A DNA stretch of 64,000 bases from Aquabacterium sp. (lineage in GTDB: Bacteria; Pseudomonadota; Gammaproteobacteria; Burkholderiales; Burkholderiaceae_C): contig NZ_JAUSAR010000073.1 in assembly GCF_030652515.1 (NCBI RefSeq), positions 98,726 to 162,725 of the forward strand. Reading direction: 5' to 3'. The first letter of the stretch is position 1; every line of letters starts with the position of its first letter. Shown here piece by piece: positions 35,373-45,307 of the stretch. Below the pieces are notes generated by a model, which ran no database searches, was not told the origin of the DNA, and saw nothing but the letters and a program-made list of their open reading frames with translations. The translations under genes and the position numbers were made by a program.

Positions 35373-36342
35373 TGTCCACGATCTCGATCATCCGGTCGTA
35401 CGCCATGCGCGTCGGCCCGATCACGCCCAGCGTGCCCACGATCTGCCCGTTGATCTCATAAGGCGCCGAGACCACCGACAACTCCTCGAACGGCACCACC
35501 ATGCTCTCGCCGCCAATGTAGATGCGCACGCCTTCGGCGCGGCTGGAGCCTTCCAGCAGGCGCATCAACTGGGTCTTCTGCTCGAACAGATCGAACAGGC
35601 GACGCAGCGAGCCCAGGTCGTTCGAGAAATCCTGCACCGTCAGTAAATTGCGCTCGCCGGACACCACCAATTGGTCCGTGCTCTCGTCCATCGCATCGCT
35701 GCCCGCCTGCACCGCCGCCTGCATCAGGCTGGCGATGTCGCCACGCAGTTGATCCACTTCCGACTTGAGGCGATTGCGCATTTCCTCGATCGACAAGCCC
35801 GAATAGTGCGTGTTCAAGATGTTGCTGGCCTCGACCAGCTCCGACTGCGTGTAATCCTGCGCGGTGAACAGCACGCGGTTTTGCACATCGCCGTCGGGCG
35901 CCACCAGGATGACCAGCACGCGCTTGTCACCCAGGCGCAAAAACTCGATGTGGCGGAAAACGGAGGCCTTGCGCGGCGAGGTGACCACGCCCACAAACTG
36001 TGACAGGCTGGACAGCATCTGTGCCGCGTTGGCGATCACGCGTTGCGGCTGGTCGGGCTGGAGCTGGTCGCGCGTTTCTGATTTGAAATCGAAGGGGCGC
36101 GCCGTGAGCATGGTGTCCACGAACAGGCGGTAACCGCGCGCAGTGGGCACGCGCCCGGCCGAGGTGTGCGGGCTCACGATCAAGCCCAGCTCTTCCAGGT
36201 CGGCCATCACATTCCGGATGGTGGCAGCAGACAGGTCCAGCCCGGCCGCCCGCGACAGGGTGCGCGAGCCCACGGGTTGCCCGTCGGCGATGTAGCGCTC
36301 GACCAGGGCTTTCAACAGTATCTTGGCACGGTCATCCAGCAT
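35332..36342 (-). CDS. hrcA: Heat-inducible transcription repressor HrcA
   Basis: Repressor of heat-shock chaperone genes that binds CIRCE elements. The 336-residue product starts [27 protein letters not shown], the standard HrcA N-terminus, and has the winged [24 protein letters not shown] and a GAF-like middle domain. A further upstream ATG at 36372 is in frame but adds unconserved residues. It is divergent from nadK. I see no CIRCE inverted repeat in its own leader. Confidence 0.96.
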   Translation of the reverse strand: MLDDRAKILLKALVERYIADGQPVGSRTLSRAAGLDLSAATIRNVMADLEELGLIVSPHTSAGRVPTARGYRLFVDTMLTARPFDFKSETRDQLQPDQPQRVIANAAQMLSSLSQFVGVVTSPRKASVFRHIEFLRLGDKRVLVILVAPDGDVQNRVLFTAQDYTQSELVEASNILNTHYSGLSIEEMRNRLKSEVDQLRGDIASLMQAAVQAGSDAMDESTDQLVVSGERNLLTVQDFSNDLGSLRRLFDLFEQKTQLMRLLEGSSRAEGVRIYIGGESMVVPFEELSVVSAPYEINGQIVGTLGVIGPTRMAYDRMIEIVDITSRMVSNALSQK

Positions 36343-36446
36343 GGATTTGATTCTAGGCGCTGGCGCGCACAAGCCGTCACAAATCAGGGCGATGGGGGCA
36401 AAACCACCCCTCGTTCAGGGCGGTGCCGTGTGGTGTAATTCCGCTC

Positions 36447-37349
36447 ATGCCCAGCCCTCAGCCTTGCCGTTTTCGCCACGCCGCCTTGGTCGGTAAATAC
36501 CAGGCCCGCGGCATCCGCACAGTGCTGGAAGACGTGGCCGCCATCCTCGTCAAGGCCGGGCTTGAAGTCTCGCTGGAGATGGAAACCGCGCTCAATACCG
36601 GCATCACCGACTACGGCTCGCTCAGCCTCAAGCAGATTGGCAAGCAGTGCGACGTGGCCGTGGTGGTGGGCGGCGACGGCACCATGCTGGCCATTGCCCG
36701 CGAGCTGTCGCGCTTTGACATCCCGCTGATCGGCATCAACCAGGGCCGCCTGGGTTTCATCACCGACATCCAGCACAAGGACATGGCCACCGCCCTGCCC
36801 CAGATCCTGACTGGCCACTACGAAGAAGAGCACCGCGCCATGCTGGAGGGCGCCGTGCTGCGCCCCAACCGCGATGGGGGGCTCGAAACCATTTACGAAG
36901 GCTTTGCCATCAACGAGGTGGTGGTGAGCCGTGGGGCCACCGCCAGCATGGTCGAGCTGCGCGCCGAGGTTGATGGCCAGTTCGTGGCCAACTACCGCGC
37001 CGACGGCCTGATCGTGGCCTCGCCCACCGGCTCGTCGGCCTATGCCTTGTCTGCCGGGGGCCCTTTGCTGCACCCCGCCCTGGGCGGCTGGGTGATGGTG
37101 CCGATTGCCTCTCACACGCTGTCGAACCGCCCCATCGTGATCCCCGACACCGGCGTGATCACCATCGAAATTGTCGCGGCCAAGGACGCCAGCATGAACT
37201 TCGACATGCAAAGCCTGGCCAGCCTGCTGCACGGCGACCGCATCACCGTGCGCCGCTCGGCCCACCGGGTGCGCTTTTTGCACCCCAAGGGCTGGAACTA
37301 TTACGCCACCCTGCGCCGCAAGTTGCGCTGGAACGAAGGAGTTGCCTGA
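36447..37349 (+). CDS. nadK: NAD kinase
   Basis: Phosphorylates NAD to NADP with ATP. The 300-residue product carries the catalytic GGDGTML (75-81) and GRLGFITDI, plus the second conserved block around NEVVVSRG and [15 protein letters not shown]. The ATG at 36447 gives the normal length. It has no ribosome site, and a -10-like TGTAAT lies about seven bases before the ATG, so a leaderless transcript is possible. Its stop overlaps the recN start. Confidence 0.96.
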   Translation: MPSPQPCRFRHAALVGKYQARGIRTVLEDVAAILVKAGLEVSLEMETALNTGITDYGSLSLKQIGKQCDVAVVVGGDGTMLAIARELSRFDIPLIGINQGRLGFITDIQHKDMATALPQILTGHYEEEHRAMLEGAVLRPNRDGGLETIYEGFAINEVVVSRGATASMVELRAEVDGQFVANYRADGLIVASPTGSSAYALSAGGPLLHPALGGWVMVPIASHTLSNRPIVIPDTGVITIEIVAAKDASMNFDMQSLASLLHGDRITVRRSAHRVRFLHPKGWNYYATLRRKLRWNEGVA

Positions 37350-39076
37350 TGCTGCGCCGCCTGACCCTGCGCGATTTCGTCATCGTCACGGCGCTGGAAG
37401 TCGATCTGCGCGCTGGCTTCACGGCCCTGACGGGCGAAACGGGCGCGGGCAAGTCCATCCTGATCGACGCCTTGCAATTGGCGCTGGGCAGCCGGGGTGA
37501 CGCGGGCGTGGTGCGCGAAGGCGCCGCCCGCGCCGACATCACCGCCGAGTTCGAGCCCCACGCCGCCCTGGCCCAGCGCCTGGCGCCCTGGCTGCACGAT
37601 GCCGGGTTTGATTCCGCCGAGCCTGGCGCGCCTTTGTTGCTCCGCCGCGTGGTCGATGCCCAAGGCAAGAGCCGCGCGTGGATCAATGGCAGCCCGGCCA
37701 CCGTCACGCAACTGCGCGAGCTGGGCGAAAACCTGGTTGACATCCATGGCCAGCATGCCTGGCAAAGCCTGACCCGCGCCGATTCGGTTCGCGCTTTGGT
37801 GGACACGCAAGCCGGTGTGGACACAACGGCGCTTCAGCAAGCCTGGGCAGCGCGCCGCGACGCCCAACGTCGGCTGGACGATGCCAAGGGCCGCCAGGCC
37901 GACCTGGACCGCGAACGCGAACGCCTGCAATGGCAGATCGCCGAGTTGGACAAACTCAAGCCCCAGGCCGGTGAGTGGGACGAGCTCAACGCCGAACACC
38001 AGCGCCTTGGACACGGCCAGGCCATCCTGGAAGCGGCCCAGGTGGCCTTGAGCGCCATCTCGGAAGACGACACCAACGCCAGTTCGCTGACCTCGCGCGC
38101 CATTGATGCGCTCGACAGTGTGGCCCAGGTCGATCCCAACCTGGCCAGCGCGCTGGAAGTGCTGCGCAGCGCCCAGGCCCAGTTGGAAGACGCCGCGCAC
38201 AGCCTGAACGGCGCCCTGCGCCACACCGAACTTGACCCGGGTCGACTGGGCGAGCTGGACAGCCGCATCGCCAGCTGGATGAGCCTGGCCCGGCGCTTCA
38301 GGCGCCTGCCGCAAGACCTGCCGGAACTGCTGCAAAGCTGGCGCGACGAGCTGACCGCGCTGGACGCCGCCGCCGACCTGGAAACCCTGGAGCGCCACGC
38401 CAACGAGGCGCATCAAGCCTGGCTGGCCGTGGCCAAGACTGTGTCCCAACAACGGGCCAAAGCCGCGCCCGCACTGGCCCAAGCCGTGACCCTGGCCATG
38501 CAGGACCTGGGCATGTCCGGCGGCCGCTTCGAAGTGGCCTTGCCCAAGCAGGACGAGCCGCAAGCCTTTGGCCTGGAGTCGGTGGAGTTCCTGGTGGCCG
38601 GCCATGCTGGCAGCACGCCGCGCCCTTTGGGCAAGGTGGCCTCAGGTGGCGAGTTGTCGCGCCTGGCCCTGGCCATCGCCGTGACCACCTCACAGCGCGC
38701 CGACGATGCCTCGCAGTCCGGCACCCTGATCTTTGACGAAATCGATTCGGGCGTCGGTGGCGCCGTGGCCGACACCGTGGGCCAGCTCATGCAACGCCTG
38801 GGCGCCAGCCAACAGGTGTTGGCCGTGACCCACCTGGCCCAGGTCGCCGCCTGCGCCCACCAGCACCTGGTCGTGTCCAAGGCTTTGAGTCAAGGCACCA
38901 CCACCAGCGACATCCGCGAAGTGACCGCCGAAGACCGCGTGCGCGAAGTGGCCCGCATGCTCGGCGGCACCATCACCGATACCAGCCGCGCCCACGCCCA
39001 GGTCATGGTGGACACCGCCCACGCGGCAAGCGATCAGACCAGCGCCCACAAGCGCCGCCGCAAGGAGGCCGCATGA
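37349..39076 (+). CDS. recN: DNA repair protein RecN
   Basis: SMC-like ATPase that helps repair double-strand breaks. The 575-residue product has Walker [11 protein letters not shown] (29-38), two long coiled-coil segments (about 160-240 and 310-380), the signature [15 protein letters not shown] and Walker [13 protein letters not shown], ending with [12 protein letters not shown]. It overlaps nadK by one base and rapZ by four. The hrcA-nadK-recN block is a common order in proteobacteria. Confidence 0.96.
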   Translation: MLRRLTLRDFVIVTALEVDLRAGFTALTGETGAGKSILIDALQLALGSRGDAGVVREGAARADITAEFEPHAALAQRLAPWLHDAGFDSAEPGAPLLLRRVVDAQGKSRAWINGSPATVTQLRELGENLVDIHGQHAWQSLTRADSVRALVDTQAGVDTTALQQAWAARRDAQRRLDDAKGRQADLDRERERLQWQIAELDKLKPQAGEWDELNAEHQRLGHGQAILEAAQVALSAISEDDTNASSLTSRAIDALDSVAQVDPNLASALEVLRSAQAQLEDAAHSLNGALRHTELDPGRLGELDSRIASWMSLARRFRRLPQDLPELLQSWRDELTALDAAADLETLERHANEAHQAWLAVAKTVSQQRAKAAPALAQAVTLAMQDLGMSGGRFEVALPKQDEPQAFGLESVEFLVAGHAGSTPRPLGKVASGGELSRLALAIAVTTSQRADDASQSGTLIFDEIDSGVGGAVADTVGQLMQRLGASQQVLAVTHLAQVAACAHQHLVVSKALSQGTTTSDIREVTAEDRVREVARMLGGTITDTSRAHAQVMVDTAHAASDQTSAHKRRRKEAA

Positions 39077-40002
39077 GCCTGGACGTCGTCTTCCTGACCG
39101 GCATCTCGGGCTCGGGCAAGTCCGTGGCCATCAATGCTTTGGAAGACGCTGGCTACTTCTGCGTGGACAACCTGCCGCCTGAATTGCTGCGCGGTTTGAT
39201 CACCCTGGAGCTGACACGCCCCGAGCCGCAACGCCGCCGCGTGGCCGTGGCTGTGGACGTGCGCAGCGCGCAATCCCTGCCCAGCCTGATGCCCATCCTG
39301 GCCGAGCTGAAGGCCGAAGGCGTGCGCGTGAAATCGGTGTTCCTGGACGCCAGCACCGACGCCCTGGTGCGGCGCTTTTCTGAAACGCGCCGCCCTCACC
39401 CTTTGCTGCAAGCCAAACAGCCCACGCGCCCTTTTGTTGGCATCCCGCCCATGCCCGACCAGGTGGACGAGCAACTGGCCTACCAGGACCAGGCCCTGAT
39501 CGACACCATCAACCTGGAGCGCGAGCTGCTGGAGCCCCTGCGCGAAGTGTCAGCCGTGATCGACACATCACTGCTGCGGCCCGCGCAATTGCGCTCGTGG
39601 ATCCGCAACGTGGTCCAGGCCGAACCGTCGCGCCTGACCCTGGTGTTCGAATCCTTCGCCTACAAGCAGGGCGTGCCCATGGATGCCGACTTCGTGTTCG
39701 ACGTGCGCATGCTGCCCAACCCGTATTACCTGAAAGAGTTGCGCCCCCTGACGGGCCGTGACCAACCGGTGATCGACTACCTGCGCCAGCAACCCGAAGC
39801 CGCCGAGATGATCGAGCAGATCGAAGCGTTTTTATTGCGTTGGCTGCCCACCCTGGAAGGTGACCAGCGCAGCTACGTGACGGTGGCCATTGGGTGCACC
39901 GGCGGGCAGCACCGCTCGGTGTATTGCGTGGAGCAACTCGTCGAGCGCTTCGTGAAGCGTGGCGTGGCACTGGCACGCCACCGCGAACAAGACGCGCGCT
40001 GA
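39073..40002 (+). CDS. rapZ: RNase adapter / nucleotide-binding protein RapZ
   Basis: P-loop protein that guides RNase E to small RNAs (GlmZ in enterics) and links to amino-sugar metabolism. The 309-residue product has Walker [13 protein letters not shown] (10-21), [15 protein letters not shown], and [21 protein letters not shown]. The C-terminal RNA-binding region includes [13 protein letters not shown]. Overlap with recN (ATGA) suggests co-translation. The usual rpoN-ptsN neighbourhood is not present here. It converges with the SDR gene six bases away. Confidence 0.95.
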   Translation: MSLDVVFLTGISGSGKSVAINALEDAGYFCVDNLPPELLRGLITLELTRPEPQRRRVAVAVDVRSAQSLPSLMPILAELKAEGVRVKSVFLDASTDALVRRFSETRRPHPLLQAKQPTRPFVGIPPMPDQVDEQLAYQDQALIDTINLERELLEPLREVSAVIDTSLLRPAQLRSWIRNVVQAEPSRLTLVFESFAYKQGVPMDADFVFDVRMLPNPYYLKELRPLTGRDQPVIDYLRQQPEAAEMIEQIEAFLLRWLPTLEGDQRSYVTVAIGCTGGQHRSVYCVEQLVERFVKRGVALARHREQDAR

Positions 40003-40008
40003 TTTACA

Positions 40009-40932
40009 TCAAGCGCCCATCGCTTCGCGCAGCGACTTGCGCAGGCTTTCGCCCAGTTCCGGCTTGCCCGCGAAGGGATCGGTCGGGTTGCGCATCTGCA
40101 CCACGTCTTCCAATCGAGTCTGAACCATGCCCAGGGCCTGCGGGTGGGTGTAGACGTAGAACTGGTTCTGCTCAACCGCGTTGAACACCAGCTGCGCCAC
40201 CTCGGTGGCCGACACCCGGCCCGACGTGACCGCCTTGGTGCTCATGGCCTGCGCAATGATCTGGCTGGGCGTGGGCTTGCCCTCGCCGCGCAACTCGACC
40301 GGGCGATTGCGCTGCGATTGGTGGATGCCCGTGGGCACGAAGTAGGGGCACAGCACCGATGCATGCACCTGGTCAGTGACCAAGGCCAGGTCCTGGAACA
40401 AGGTCTCGGTCAGGCTGACCACCGCGTGCTTGCTGACGTTGTAGGCGCCCATGTTGGGCGAGTTCAGCAAGCCGGCCATCGAGGCCACATTCACGATGTG
40501 ACCCTGCCATTGGGGATCCTTGCGGGCCGCCTCCAGCATCAAGGGGGTGAACACGCGCACGCCATGGATCACGCCCCACAGGTTCACGCCCAGCACCCAT
40601 TCCCAGTCGCTGGTGGTGTGCTCCCAGACCAGGCCGCCAATGGCCACGCCCGCGTTGTTGATGACCAAGTGGGGCACGCCGAATCGTTCCAGGCAGATGG
40701 TGGCCAACGCCTCAACGTCGGAGGCACGCGAGACATCGCTGCGCAAGGCCACCACCTTGGCGCCCAGGCCCTTCAACTCCGCCTTGGCCGCGTCCAGCGC
40801 ATCTTGCTGCACATCGGCGATGACCAGGTTCAATCCTCTGGCCGCGCCCAGGCGGGCCAACTCCAGGCCAAAGCCACTGCCAGCGCCCGTGATGACGGCC
40901 GTCTGCCCGGCTTGCAAATTCATGATCGACAT
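40009..40932 (-). CDS. SDR family NAD(P)-dependent oxidoreductase
   Basis: A 307-residue short-chain dehydrogenase. It has the TGxxxGxG-type motif ITGAGSGFGLELA near the N-terminus, NNAG in LVINNAGVAIGG, catalytic Ser in VNVASMAGL, and YNVSK in MGAYNVSKHAVVS. The C-terminal extension (about 240-307, after CPYFVPTGIHQS) is longer than in classical SDRs. The ATG at 40932 follows AAGGAC; an open upstream extension lies inside the neighbouring reductase gene. It is the last gene of a six-gene co-oriented group starting near 45189, 20 bases after the CurA-type gene. Substrate unknown; probably a hydroxyacyl or alcohol intermediate. Confidence 0.9.
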   Translation of the reverse strand: MSIMNLQAGQTAVITGAGSGFGLELARLGAARGLNLVIADVQQDALDAAKAELKGLGAKVVALRSDVSRASDVEALATICLERFGVPHLVINNAGVAIGGLVWEHTTSDWEWVLGVNLWGVIHGVRVFTPLMLEAARKDPQWQGHIVNVASMAGLLNSPNMGAYNVSKHAVVSLTETLFQDLALVTDQVHASVLCPYFVPTGIHQSQRNRPVELRGEGKPTPSQIIAQAMSTKAVTSGRVSATEVAQLVFNAVEQNQFYVYTHPQALGMVQTRLEDVVQMRNPTDPFAGKPELGESLRKSLREAMGA

Positions 40933-40952
40933 GGTGTTGTCCTTCAAAGTGT

Positions 40953-41981
40953 TCAGACCAGCTTGACCAGCTGTTTGCCAAAGTTCTTGCCCTTGAGCAA
41001 GCCCAGGAATGCCTCGGGCGCGCTGGCAATGCCTTGCGCGATGGACTCGCGGAATTTCATCTTGCCGGTGGCCACCATGGTGCCCAACTCCTTGGTGGCC
41101 TCTGGCCACACTTCAGGGTGTTCGCTCACGATGAAGCCTTCGATCTTCAGGCGCGATACCAGGATCATCGCGGGGTTGGCCAAGGGCATGGGCTGCCCAT
41201 CGTAGCCAGCAATCATCCCGCACATGGCGATGCGGCCAAAGGCGTTCATGCGGGCCATCACGGTGTCCAGGATGGCGCCGCCCACGTTCTCGAAGTAGCC
41301 ATCGATGCCATCGGGCGTGGCCTCCTTCAAGGCCTTGTACAGGCTGCGCGAATCGGCGTGCGCCTTGTAGTCGATGCAGGCATCGAAGCCCAGCTCGTTG
41401 ACCACGTACTGGCACTTGTCGGCACCACCGGCAAAGCCCACCACGCGGCAACCGCGCGCCTTGGCCAGTTGCCCCACCACGCTGCCCACCGCCCCACTGG
41501 CTGCGCTGACCACCACGGTCTCACCCGCCTTGGGGTTGATGATCTTGACCAGGCCATACCAGGCGGTGACACCCGGCATGCCGACCGAGCCCAGGTAGGC
41601 CGACAGCGGAATGTGCGTGGTGTCGACCTTGTTGAGGGTGCCGCGCACATTGGCATCGACCACCGCGTATTCCTGCCAGCCGCCCATGCCCAACACTTGG
41701 TCGCCCACCGCGAACTTGGGGTGCTTGCTGGCCACCACTTCACCCACGGTGCCACCGATCATCACGGTGTCCAAGGGTTGCGGTTCGGCGTAGCTCTTGC
41801 TGTCGTTCATGCGGCCGCGCATGTAAGGGTCGAGCGACAGGAAATGGTGCTTGACCACCACCTGGCCATCGCTCAGTTCGGCCTGCGAAGGCACGGGTGT
41901 CTCGACCAGCTTGAAGTTGTCGGTGGTGGCTTCACCCTGTGGGCGGGAGGCCAACTGGATCTGGCGGTTGATGGTGCTCAT
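40953..41981 (-). CDS. NADP-dependent medium-chain reductase, CurA/leukotriene B4 dehydrogenase type
   Basis: A 342-residue zinc-free medium-chain dehydrogenase/reductase. It has FLSLDPYMRGRMND near residues 48-61, VGMPGVTAWYGL, the nucleotide motif ASGAVGSVVGQLAKARGCRVVG, and FENVGGAILD. Relatives reduce alpha,beta-unsaturated ketones or aldehydes with NADPH. Its place between two SDR genes and next to acyl-CoA dehydrogenase suggests reduction of an enone or enoyl product in lipid breakdown; this is inference. A GAGGAAC ribosome site is present. Confidence 0.92.
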   Translation of the reverse strand: MSTINRQIQLASRPQGEATTDNFKLVETPVPSQAELSDGQVVVKHHFLSLDPYMRGRMNDSKSYAEPQPLDTVMIGGTVGEVVASKHPKFAVGDQVLGMGGWQEYAVVDANVRGTLNKVDTTHIPLSAYLGSVGMPGVTAWYGLVKIINPKAGETVVVSAASGAVGSVVGQLAKARGCRVVGFAGGADKCQYVVNELGFDACIDYKAHADSRSLYKALKEATPDGIDGYFENVGGAILDTVMARMNAFGRIAMCGMIAGYDGQPMPLANPAMILVSRLKIEGFIVSEHPEVWPEATKELGTMVATGKMKFRESIAQGIASAPEAFLGLLKGKNFGKQLVKLV

Positions 41982-42028
41982 GGTCTTGTTCCTCGGTGTT
42001 CGTCGGTGGAGATGACAACGGCTTGCGA

Positions 42029-42826
42029 TCAGCCGCCAATCAAGGCGCTGACGCCGCCATCGACTGGCAGGATCTGCCCGGTGATGTGCTTGCCCGCGTC
42101 GCTCGCAAAAAGCAGCGTGACGCCTTTCAGGTCTTCGTCGTCACCGATGCGCGCCAGCGGTGCGCCCTTGGCGATGTTCTCTTCGCCCGCCATGCTCAGC
42201 AGGCCCGCCGTCATCTTGCTGGGGAAAAAGCCCGGCGCGATGGCATTGACCCGGATGCCCAGGTGCCCCCATTCGCAAGCCAGGCCGCGCGTGAAGTTCA
42301 CCACCGCGCCCTTGCTGGTGTTGTAGGCGATGGTCTGCATGAAGGGTGGGTTGCCGCCCAGGCCGGCGATGGACGCCACATTGATGATGCGGCCCTGTTT
42401 GCGAGGGATCATGCTGGCCTTGGCCACCGCTTGCGACAACAGGAAGTAGCCGCGCACATTCAGGTTCATGACCTTGTCCCACGCCTCCAGTGGGTGTTCT
42501 TGCGCAGGTGCGCCCCAGGATGCACCGGCGTTGTTGACCAGGATGTCGATGTGGCCCAACTGGGCCATGGCTTCGTCGGCCAGGCGTTGGATGTCTTCCG
42601 GCCTGCCGGCGTCGGCGGCGATGAAGCTGGCATCGATGCCCGCAGCCTTGAGTGAAGCCACCGCCTCCTCCAGGTCGGCCGCCTTGCGCGAGCTGATCAG
42701 CACCTTGGCACCGGCTTCGCCCAGGGCATGGGCCATCTGCAGGCCCAGGCCACGCGAACCGCCGGTGATCAATGCCGTGCGGCCAGTCAGGTCGAAAAGT
42801 TGTTGAACCTTGCGGGGTGTGGTCAT
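42029..42826 (-). CDS. SDR family oxidoreductase
   Basis: A 265-residue classical short-chain dehydrogenase. It has ITGGSRGLGLQMA (about 20-32), NNAGASWG, catalytic Ser in INVASIAGLGG, YNTSKGAVV with Tyr and Lys, and PGFFPSKM. The C-terminal GQILPVDGGVSALIGG fits the family end. The ATG at 42826 has AAGGA; the upstream open extension is not conserved. It differs from the SDR at 40009 in lacking the long C-terminal tail, so the two likely act on different intermediates. Part of the co-oriented group 45189-40009. Confidence 0.91.
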   Translation of the reverse strand: MTTPRKVQQLFDLTGRTALITGGSRGLGLQMAHALGEAGAKVLISSRKAADLEEAVASLKAAGIDASFIAADAGRPEDIQRLADEAMAQLGHIDILVNNAGASWGAPAQEHPLEAWDKVMNLNVRGYFLLSQAVAKASMIPRKQGRIINVASIAGLGGNPPFMQTIAYNTSKGAVVNFTRGLACEWGHLGIRVNAIAPGFFPSKMTAGLLSMAGEENIAKGAPLARIGDDEDLKGVTLLFASDAGKHITGQILPVDGGVSALIGG

Positions 42827-42864
42827 GGTGAATCCTTGCGTTGTGGTTGTCGTTGAAGCGACGT

Positions 42865-43146
42865 TCAGCAAAAGTAGTCGAGCACGTGGCGCGAGGCGGC
42901 CATTTCGCGGATCTGGGCCACGACGCCTTGGTGATGAGGATGCGGCTGGTAGGCCGCCAGCGCCGCCGCATCTTCAAACGTGGAGATCAGCACCACGTCG
43001 CAATTGGCTTCCAGACCTTCGGTCTTGATGCCCACGTCGAACTCGTGCATGCCCGGCACCAGGCCCTTACAGCTGTCGAGCAAGGCCTTGACCTTGGGGG
43101 CATCTTCGGGGCGCTTGAGCGTGAAGATCACGATGTGTCGAATCAT
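42865..43146 (-). CDS. Dabb (stress-responsive alpha/beta barrel) protein
   Basis: A 93-residue ferredoxin-like Dabb domain protein: MIRHIVIFTLKRPEDAPKVKALLD, ISTFEDAAALAAYQPHPHHQGVV, and the ending ASRHVLDYFC. The His-rich PHPHHQ segment is characteristic of the family. Small dimeric Dabb proteins include polyketide cyclases and aromatic-degradation helpers; the specific role is not known. An AAGGACG ribosome site lies before the ATG. It lies between acyl-CoA dehydrogenase and SDR genes with gaps of 32 and 38 bases. Confidence 0.9.
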   Translation of the reverse strand: MIRHIVIFTLKRPEDAPKVKALLDSCKGLVPGMHEFDVGIKTEGLEANCDVVLISTFEDAAALAAYQPHPHHQGVVAQIREMAASRHVLDYFC

Positions 43147-43178
43147 GTTGAACGTCCTTGAATGGGAGGAGTGCTTTT

Positions 43179-45041
43179 TCAGAACCAGTCGGGCTGGGCT
43201 TGTGCGCAGGTCATGTCGCGGCGCGCCACCACCCCCAGCCAGGCATCGATCTTGGGCAGCTCGAAGCTGAAGAAATAATCGCAGGCCGCCAGCTTGCCGT
43301 GCAGGAAACCTTGGCCCAGCGGGCTTTGCTGGTCCAGCGCTGCGCGGGCGGCGATGGCCAGCTCCAGCCAGATCCAGGCCAGCACCGTGTGGCCAAAGCC
43401 CTGCAGGTAGGGCGTGGCGTTGGCCAGGGCTTCTTCCGGCACGCCGGTGGACCAGGCAGCCTTGGTGGTGGCCCCCACTTTTTGCAGCGCCTGCGCCAAG
43501 GCATTGGCGTGCAGTGCCAGGCCTTCGATCTGGCCCGCCTTCTGGATGGTCTGGCTGATGCGCTCGGCCAGCACGCTCAAGGCCTTGCCACCGTTCATCA
43601 CCACCTTGCGGCCCAGCAGGTCCAGGCCCTGGATGCCGTGCGTGCCTTCGTGGATCATGTTCAGGCGGTTATCACGCCAATATTGCTCAACCGGGAAGTC
43701 GCGCGTGTAGCCATAGCCGCCCAGGATCTGGATGGCCAGGCTGTTGGCCTCTTGCGCCCATTCGCTGGGCCAGCTCTTGGCAATGGGGGTCAGCAACTCC
43801 AGCAACAGCCCGGCGTGTTCGGCCTCTGCGGGCGTGCCGGTGTATTCCTCATCGACCAACCTGGCGCAAAACAAGCCCAATGCCAGCCCGCCTTCAGCGA
43901 TGGCCTTTTGTTGCAGCAGCATGCGCTTGACGTCGGTGTGCTCGATGATCGAGATCTGCGGCGCGCTGTGGTCCTTGCCCCCCGCGCCCATGCGCCGGCC
44001 TTGCGGGCGTTGCAGCGCGTATTCCAATGAGGCCTCGTAGCCCGCATAGCCCAGCATGGTCGCGCCCAGACCCACGCTGATGCGGGCCTCGTTCATCAAG
44101 GTGAACATGCACTTCAGGCCTTCGCCCGGCTTGCCGATCAGGTAGCCCACCGCGCCCGACTGGCCATTCACCGGGAACTTGCCTTCGCCAAAATTCAGCA
44201 AAGTGTTGACCGTCCCGCGATAACCCAGCTTGTGGTTCAAACCAGCCAGCGCCACGTCATTGCGTTGGTCGGTGATGGCGCCATCTTGCTTGACCAGCTT
44301 GCGCGGTACGATGAACAGCGAGATGCCTTTCACACCAGGGATGGTCTTGCCATCTTCACCCGGGATCTTGGCCAGCACCAGGTGCACGATGTTCTCGCCC
44401 ATCTCATGCTCACCACCCGAGATCCACATCTTGTTGCCCGTCAGGCGGTAGCGCGGGCCTAAAGCATCCTGCGCCCAGTCGATGCCAGTGCCGTCGCCTT
44501 TCACGTCCGGTGTCGCCTTGGTCAGGATGTCCGACAGGCTGGAGCCAGCCTGTGGTTCGCTCAGGCACATGGTCCCAAAGGTGCGCCCTTCAAAGCCGCC
44601 CTTGGCGAACACCTCAATCTGCAAGGGCGTGCCGTGCGCCAGGATGGTGTTGGCGTTGCCGCGCGTGAGCATGGGGTAGGCCGCGAGCGAGACGCTGGCC
44701 TTGTAGAAGAAGCTCATCGAGGCGATCTCAACCACGGTGGGCAACTGCATGCCGCCCATCTCGACATCCTTGCTGGCGCCCATCAGGCCCGCGTCGTTGA
44801 AGGCTTGCAAGGCGATCGGCGTTTCCTTGGGCAGGTGCACCTTCACGCCGTCGAACTCGGGCTCCTGCACATCGGTCAGGCGGTTGTGCGGCGCGAACTG
44901 CTCCATGGCGAGCTTCTCGCTCAAATCCAGCACCGCGTCGTAGGTCTCGCGATTGTGGTCGGTGTGGCGCTCGCGCTGGCACAGGTCTTCGGCGTGAAGC
45001 CAATCGTGCAGCAGGAAATCGAGGGTGGCGCGGTGGGTCAT
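43179..45041 (-). CDS. Acyl-CoA dehydrogenase (DmdC-like, long form)
   Basis: A 620-residue FAD-dependent acyl-CoA dehydrogenase of the long subfamily that includes 3-methylmercaptopropionyl-CoA dehydrogenase. It has TMCLSEPQAGSSLSDI (FAD and substrate binding), GNKMWISGGEH, ILGGYGYTRDFPVEQYWRD and IHEGTHGIQGLDLLGRK, whose Glu is the likely catalytic base. A C-terminal helical domain of about 130 residues follows. The substrate chain cannot be assigned. The ATG at 45041 fits the family start; an upstream open extension to 45176 overlaps a separate small frame. Probably oxidises acyl-CoA in the surrounding lipid pathway. Confidence 0.93.
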   Translation of the reverse strand: MTHRATLDFLLHDWLHAEDLCQRERHTDHNRETYDAVLDLSEKLAMEQFAPHNRLTDVQEPEFDGVKVHLPKETPIALQAFNDAGLMGASKDVEMGGMQLPTVVEIASMSFFYKASVSLAAYPMLTRGNANTILAHGTPLQIEVFAKGGFEGRTFGTMCLSEPQAGSSLSDILTKATPDVKGDGTGIDWAQDALGPRYRLTGNKMWISGGEHEMGENIVHLVLAKIPGEDGKTIPGVKGISLFIVPRKLVKQDGAITDQRNDVALAGLNHKLGYRGTVNTLLNFGEGKFPVNGQSGAVGYLIGKPGEGLKCMFTLMNEARISVGLGATMLGYAGYEASLEYALQRPQGRRMGAGGKDHSAPQISIIEHTDVKRMLLQQKAIAEGGLALGLFCARLVDEEYTGTPAEAEHAGLLLELLTPIAKSWPSEWAQEANSLAIQILGGYGYTRDFPVEQYWRDNRLNMIHEGTHGIQGLDLLGRKVVMNGGKALSVLAERISQTIQKAGQIEGLALHANALAQALQKVGATTKAAWSTGVPEEALANATPYLQGFGHTVLAWIWLELAIAARAALDQQSPLGQGFLHGKLAACDYFFSFELPKIDAWLGVVARRDMTCAQAQPDWF

Positions 45042-45075
45042 GTTCGTCTCTTGAAGATTCGGTTCTGGTGTCGTT

Positions 45076-45189
45076 TCAGCGGCCCTGGAACACCGCATCG
45101 CGGCGTTCGATGAAGGGCCAGTTGTTGGCCGACCGGACGCGGATCTCCAGGATGTGGCCGTTCTGCGTGGTTTCAATGAAAGAAGACAT
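45076..45189 (-). CDS. Possible 37-residue small protein
   Basis: A short frame from ATG 45189 to TGA 45076 with a strong GAGGT ribosome site a few bases before the start and high G/C at third codon positions. The product begins MSSFIETTQNGHILEIRV and ends DAVFQGR; no known motif. It resembles the first strand of an enoyl-CoA hydratase (ETxxNGHILEIRV) and could be the remnant of one, a leader peptide or a real small protein. It lies 34 bases before the acyl-CoA dehydrogenase gene and after the fadB-like terminator. Confidence 0.4.
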   Translation of the reverse strand: MSSFIETTQNGHILEIRVRSANNWPFIERRDAVFQGR

Positions 45190-45233
45190 GCTGACCTCGG
45201 ATGGGAAAGGAAGCAAACAGGAACAGACGGCCG

Positions 45234-45274
45234 AAAAAAAGGTCCACAGCCTTCAACAGTGCCGCAGACCTTTT
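45234..45274 (-). terminator. Rho-independent terminator after the FadB/FadJ-like gene
   Basis: Read on the minus strand, AAAAGGTC pairs with GACCTTTT across a 22-base loop and ends in a run of seven T. It lies 34 bases after the FadB-like stop and separates that gene from the downstream acyl-CoA dehydrogenase group, at least partly. Confidence 0.6.
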
Positions 45275-45307
45275 GTAGTCAATCAACCGTCTTGGTCACC
45301 AGGCTGA

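Noticed and set aside
36343..36446. Search for a CIRCE element in the hrcA-nadK gap
   Set aside because: No TTAGCACTC/GAGTGCTAA inverted repeat is present; HrcA autoregulation cannot be claimed from this gap.
39976..40030. Weak inverted repeat between rapZ and the SDR gene as a shared terminator
   Set aside because: Short, bulged stem and no T run on either strand.
41034..42326. A 430-codon plus-strand frame opposite the CurA-type and SDR genes
   Set aside because: No recognisable motif, no ribosome site, His-rich shadow composition; the minus-strand genes are well supported.
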